Source of the DNA: an uncultured Oscillospiraceae bacterium
GTDB lineage: Bacteria; Bacillota; Clostridia; Oscillospirales; Oscillospiraceae
Assembly: GCA_934569215.1 (NCBI GenBank)
Contig: CAKTKF010000122.1
Location: 1 to 5,053 of the forward strand
Direction of reading: 5' to 3'
Length of the DNA: 5,053 nt
The notes under the pieces are model-generated. The model searched no databases and was not told where the DNA came from. It saw nothing but the letters and a program-made list of their open reading frames with translations. Of the stretch, positions 4,744 to 5,053 are shown piece by piece (the first letter of the stretch is position 1; each line of letters opens with the position of its first letter). Both the position numbers and the translations under genes were made by a program.

Positions 4744-5053
4744 ATGAACACACTTGTAATCGTGCTGATCGCGGCGGTCGCTCTTGTCGCCGCCTATGCG
4801 CTCTATGGCCGCTGGCTGGCTAAGAAATGGGGTATCGACCCCAAAGCGCAGACGCCCGCCGTTAAGTACAACGACGGCAAGGATTATGTCCCCACCAACG
4901 GCTGGACCGTCTTCAGCCATCAGTTTTCCTCCATCGCGGGCGCAGGCCCTGTCACCGGCGCCATTCAGGCCGCCGCGTTCGGCTGGCTGCCGGTGCTGCT
5001 GTGGGTGCTGATCGGCGGCGCCTTCTTCGGCGCTGTGACGGACTTTGGCGCAC
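4744..5053 (+). CDS. cstA: CstA-family transporter, N-terminal part (cut by window edge)
   Basis: Starts at ATG 4744 with AAAGGG at 4731-4736, 7 nt upstream; 103 codons are present before the right edge. CstA-family proteins are inner-membrane carriers linked to peptide uptake and, for some members, pyruvate uptake during carbon starvation. Visible hallmarks are a first membrane helix (residues 3-21), then YGRWLAKKWG, the conserved DGKDYVPTNGW (44-54), the FSHQFSSIAGAGPVTG signature (57-72), and a further hydrophobic segment FGWLPVLLWVLIGGAFFGAVTDFG (79-102). These match the N-terminal CstA domain, with FSHQF in place of the FGHHF I remember from E. coli-type CstA. Expression should depend on the T-box leader, so it is probably induced when a specific amino acid runs short. 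That suggests the substrate is a peptide or a precursor of that amino acid. Membrane helices are predicted from hydrophobicity only, and downstream genes in the unit cannot be seen. Confidence 0.9.
   Translation, partial: MNTLVIVLIAAVALVAAYALYGRWLAKKWGIDPKAQTPAVKYNDGKDYVPTNGWTVFSHQFSSIAGAGPVTGAIQAAAFGWLPVLLWVLIGGAFFGAVTDFGA

Noticed and set aside
4363..4753. Several short open frames of 64 to 89 codons in the T-box region
   Set aside because: They follow RNA structure rather than codon constraint, lack ribosome binding sites, and overlap one another on both strands.

Overview
The window looks like chromosomal DNA of a gut-type Clostridia bacterium, probably Oscillospiraceae/Ruminococcaceae. 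This is an inference from the GC-rich codon use, AGGAGG-type ribosome binding sites, intrinsic terminators, a T-box riboswitch, and an ATP-type phosphofructokinase and XerD-like recombinase of Firmicutes character. No species can be named from the sequence alone. There is no sign of a mobile element, CRISPR array, tRNA or rRNA.

Layout. The left edge holds the 3' end of a polytopic membrane protein gene (to 353, +). It runs into a xerD-like tyrosine recombinase (364-1266, +) whose ribosome binding site overlaps the upstream stop codon. A strong hairpin terminator (1267-1291) closes that unit. Next comes a gene for a 417-residue membrane-anchored extracytoplasmic protein of unknown function (1344-2597, +). 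It converges on pfkA (2661-3632, -), and the two share a 12-bp hairpin at 2612-2644. Divergent promoters between pfkA and a small membrane protein gene (3839-4177, +) drive the two in opposite directions. The small gene ends in its own long hairpin.

The 566 bases between 4177 and 4744 contain no protein gene but are dense in RNA structure. A promoter at 4320-4347 is followed by an almost complete T-box riboswitch. It has a kink-turn at the base of stem I, an AGAGAG / GCTGGTG tRNA-elbow module, a stem II region with a CCGTTA element, an antiterminator with a 7-nt TGGTAAC bulge, and a competing terminator with a T run. It lies directly upstream of the 5' part of a cstA-family transporter gene (4744 to the right edge).

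How it fits together. XerD, glycolytic PfkA and the two unknown envelope proteins are separate transcription units with no obvious shared pathway. The most interesting unit is T-box plus cstA: uptake of a peptide or pyruvate-like nutrient appears to be controlled by uncharged tRNA, that is, by amino-acid starvation. The amino acid sensed cannot be fixed with certainty. Spacing from the kink-turn favours AUC (Ile), while the purine-after-codon rule favours GCC (Ala).
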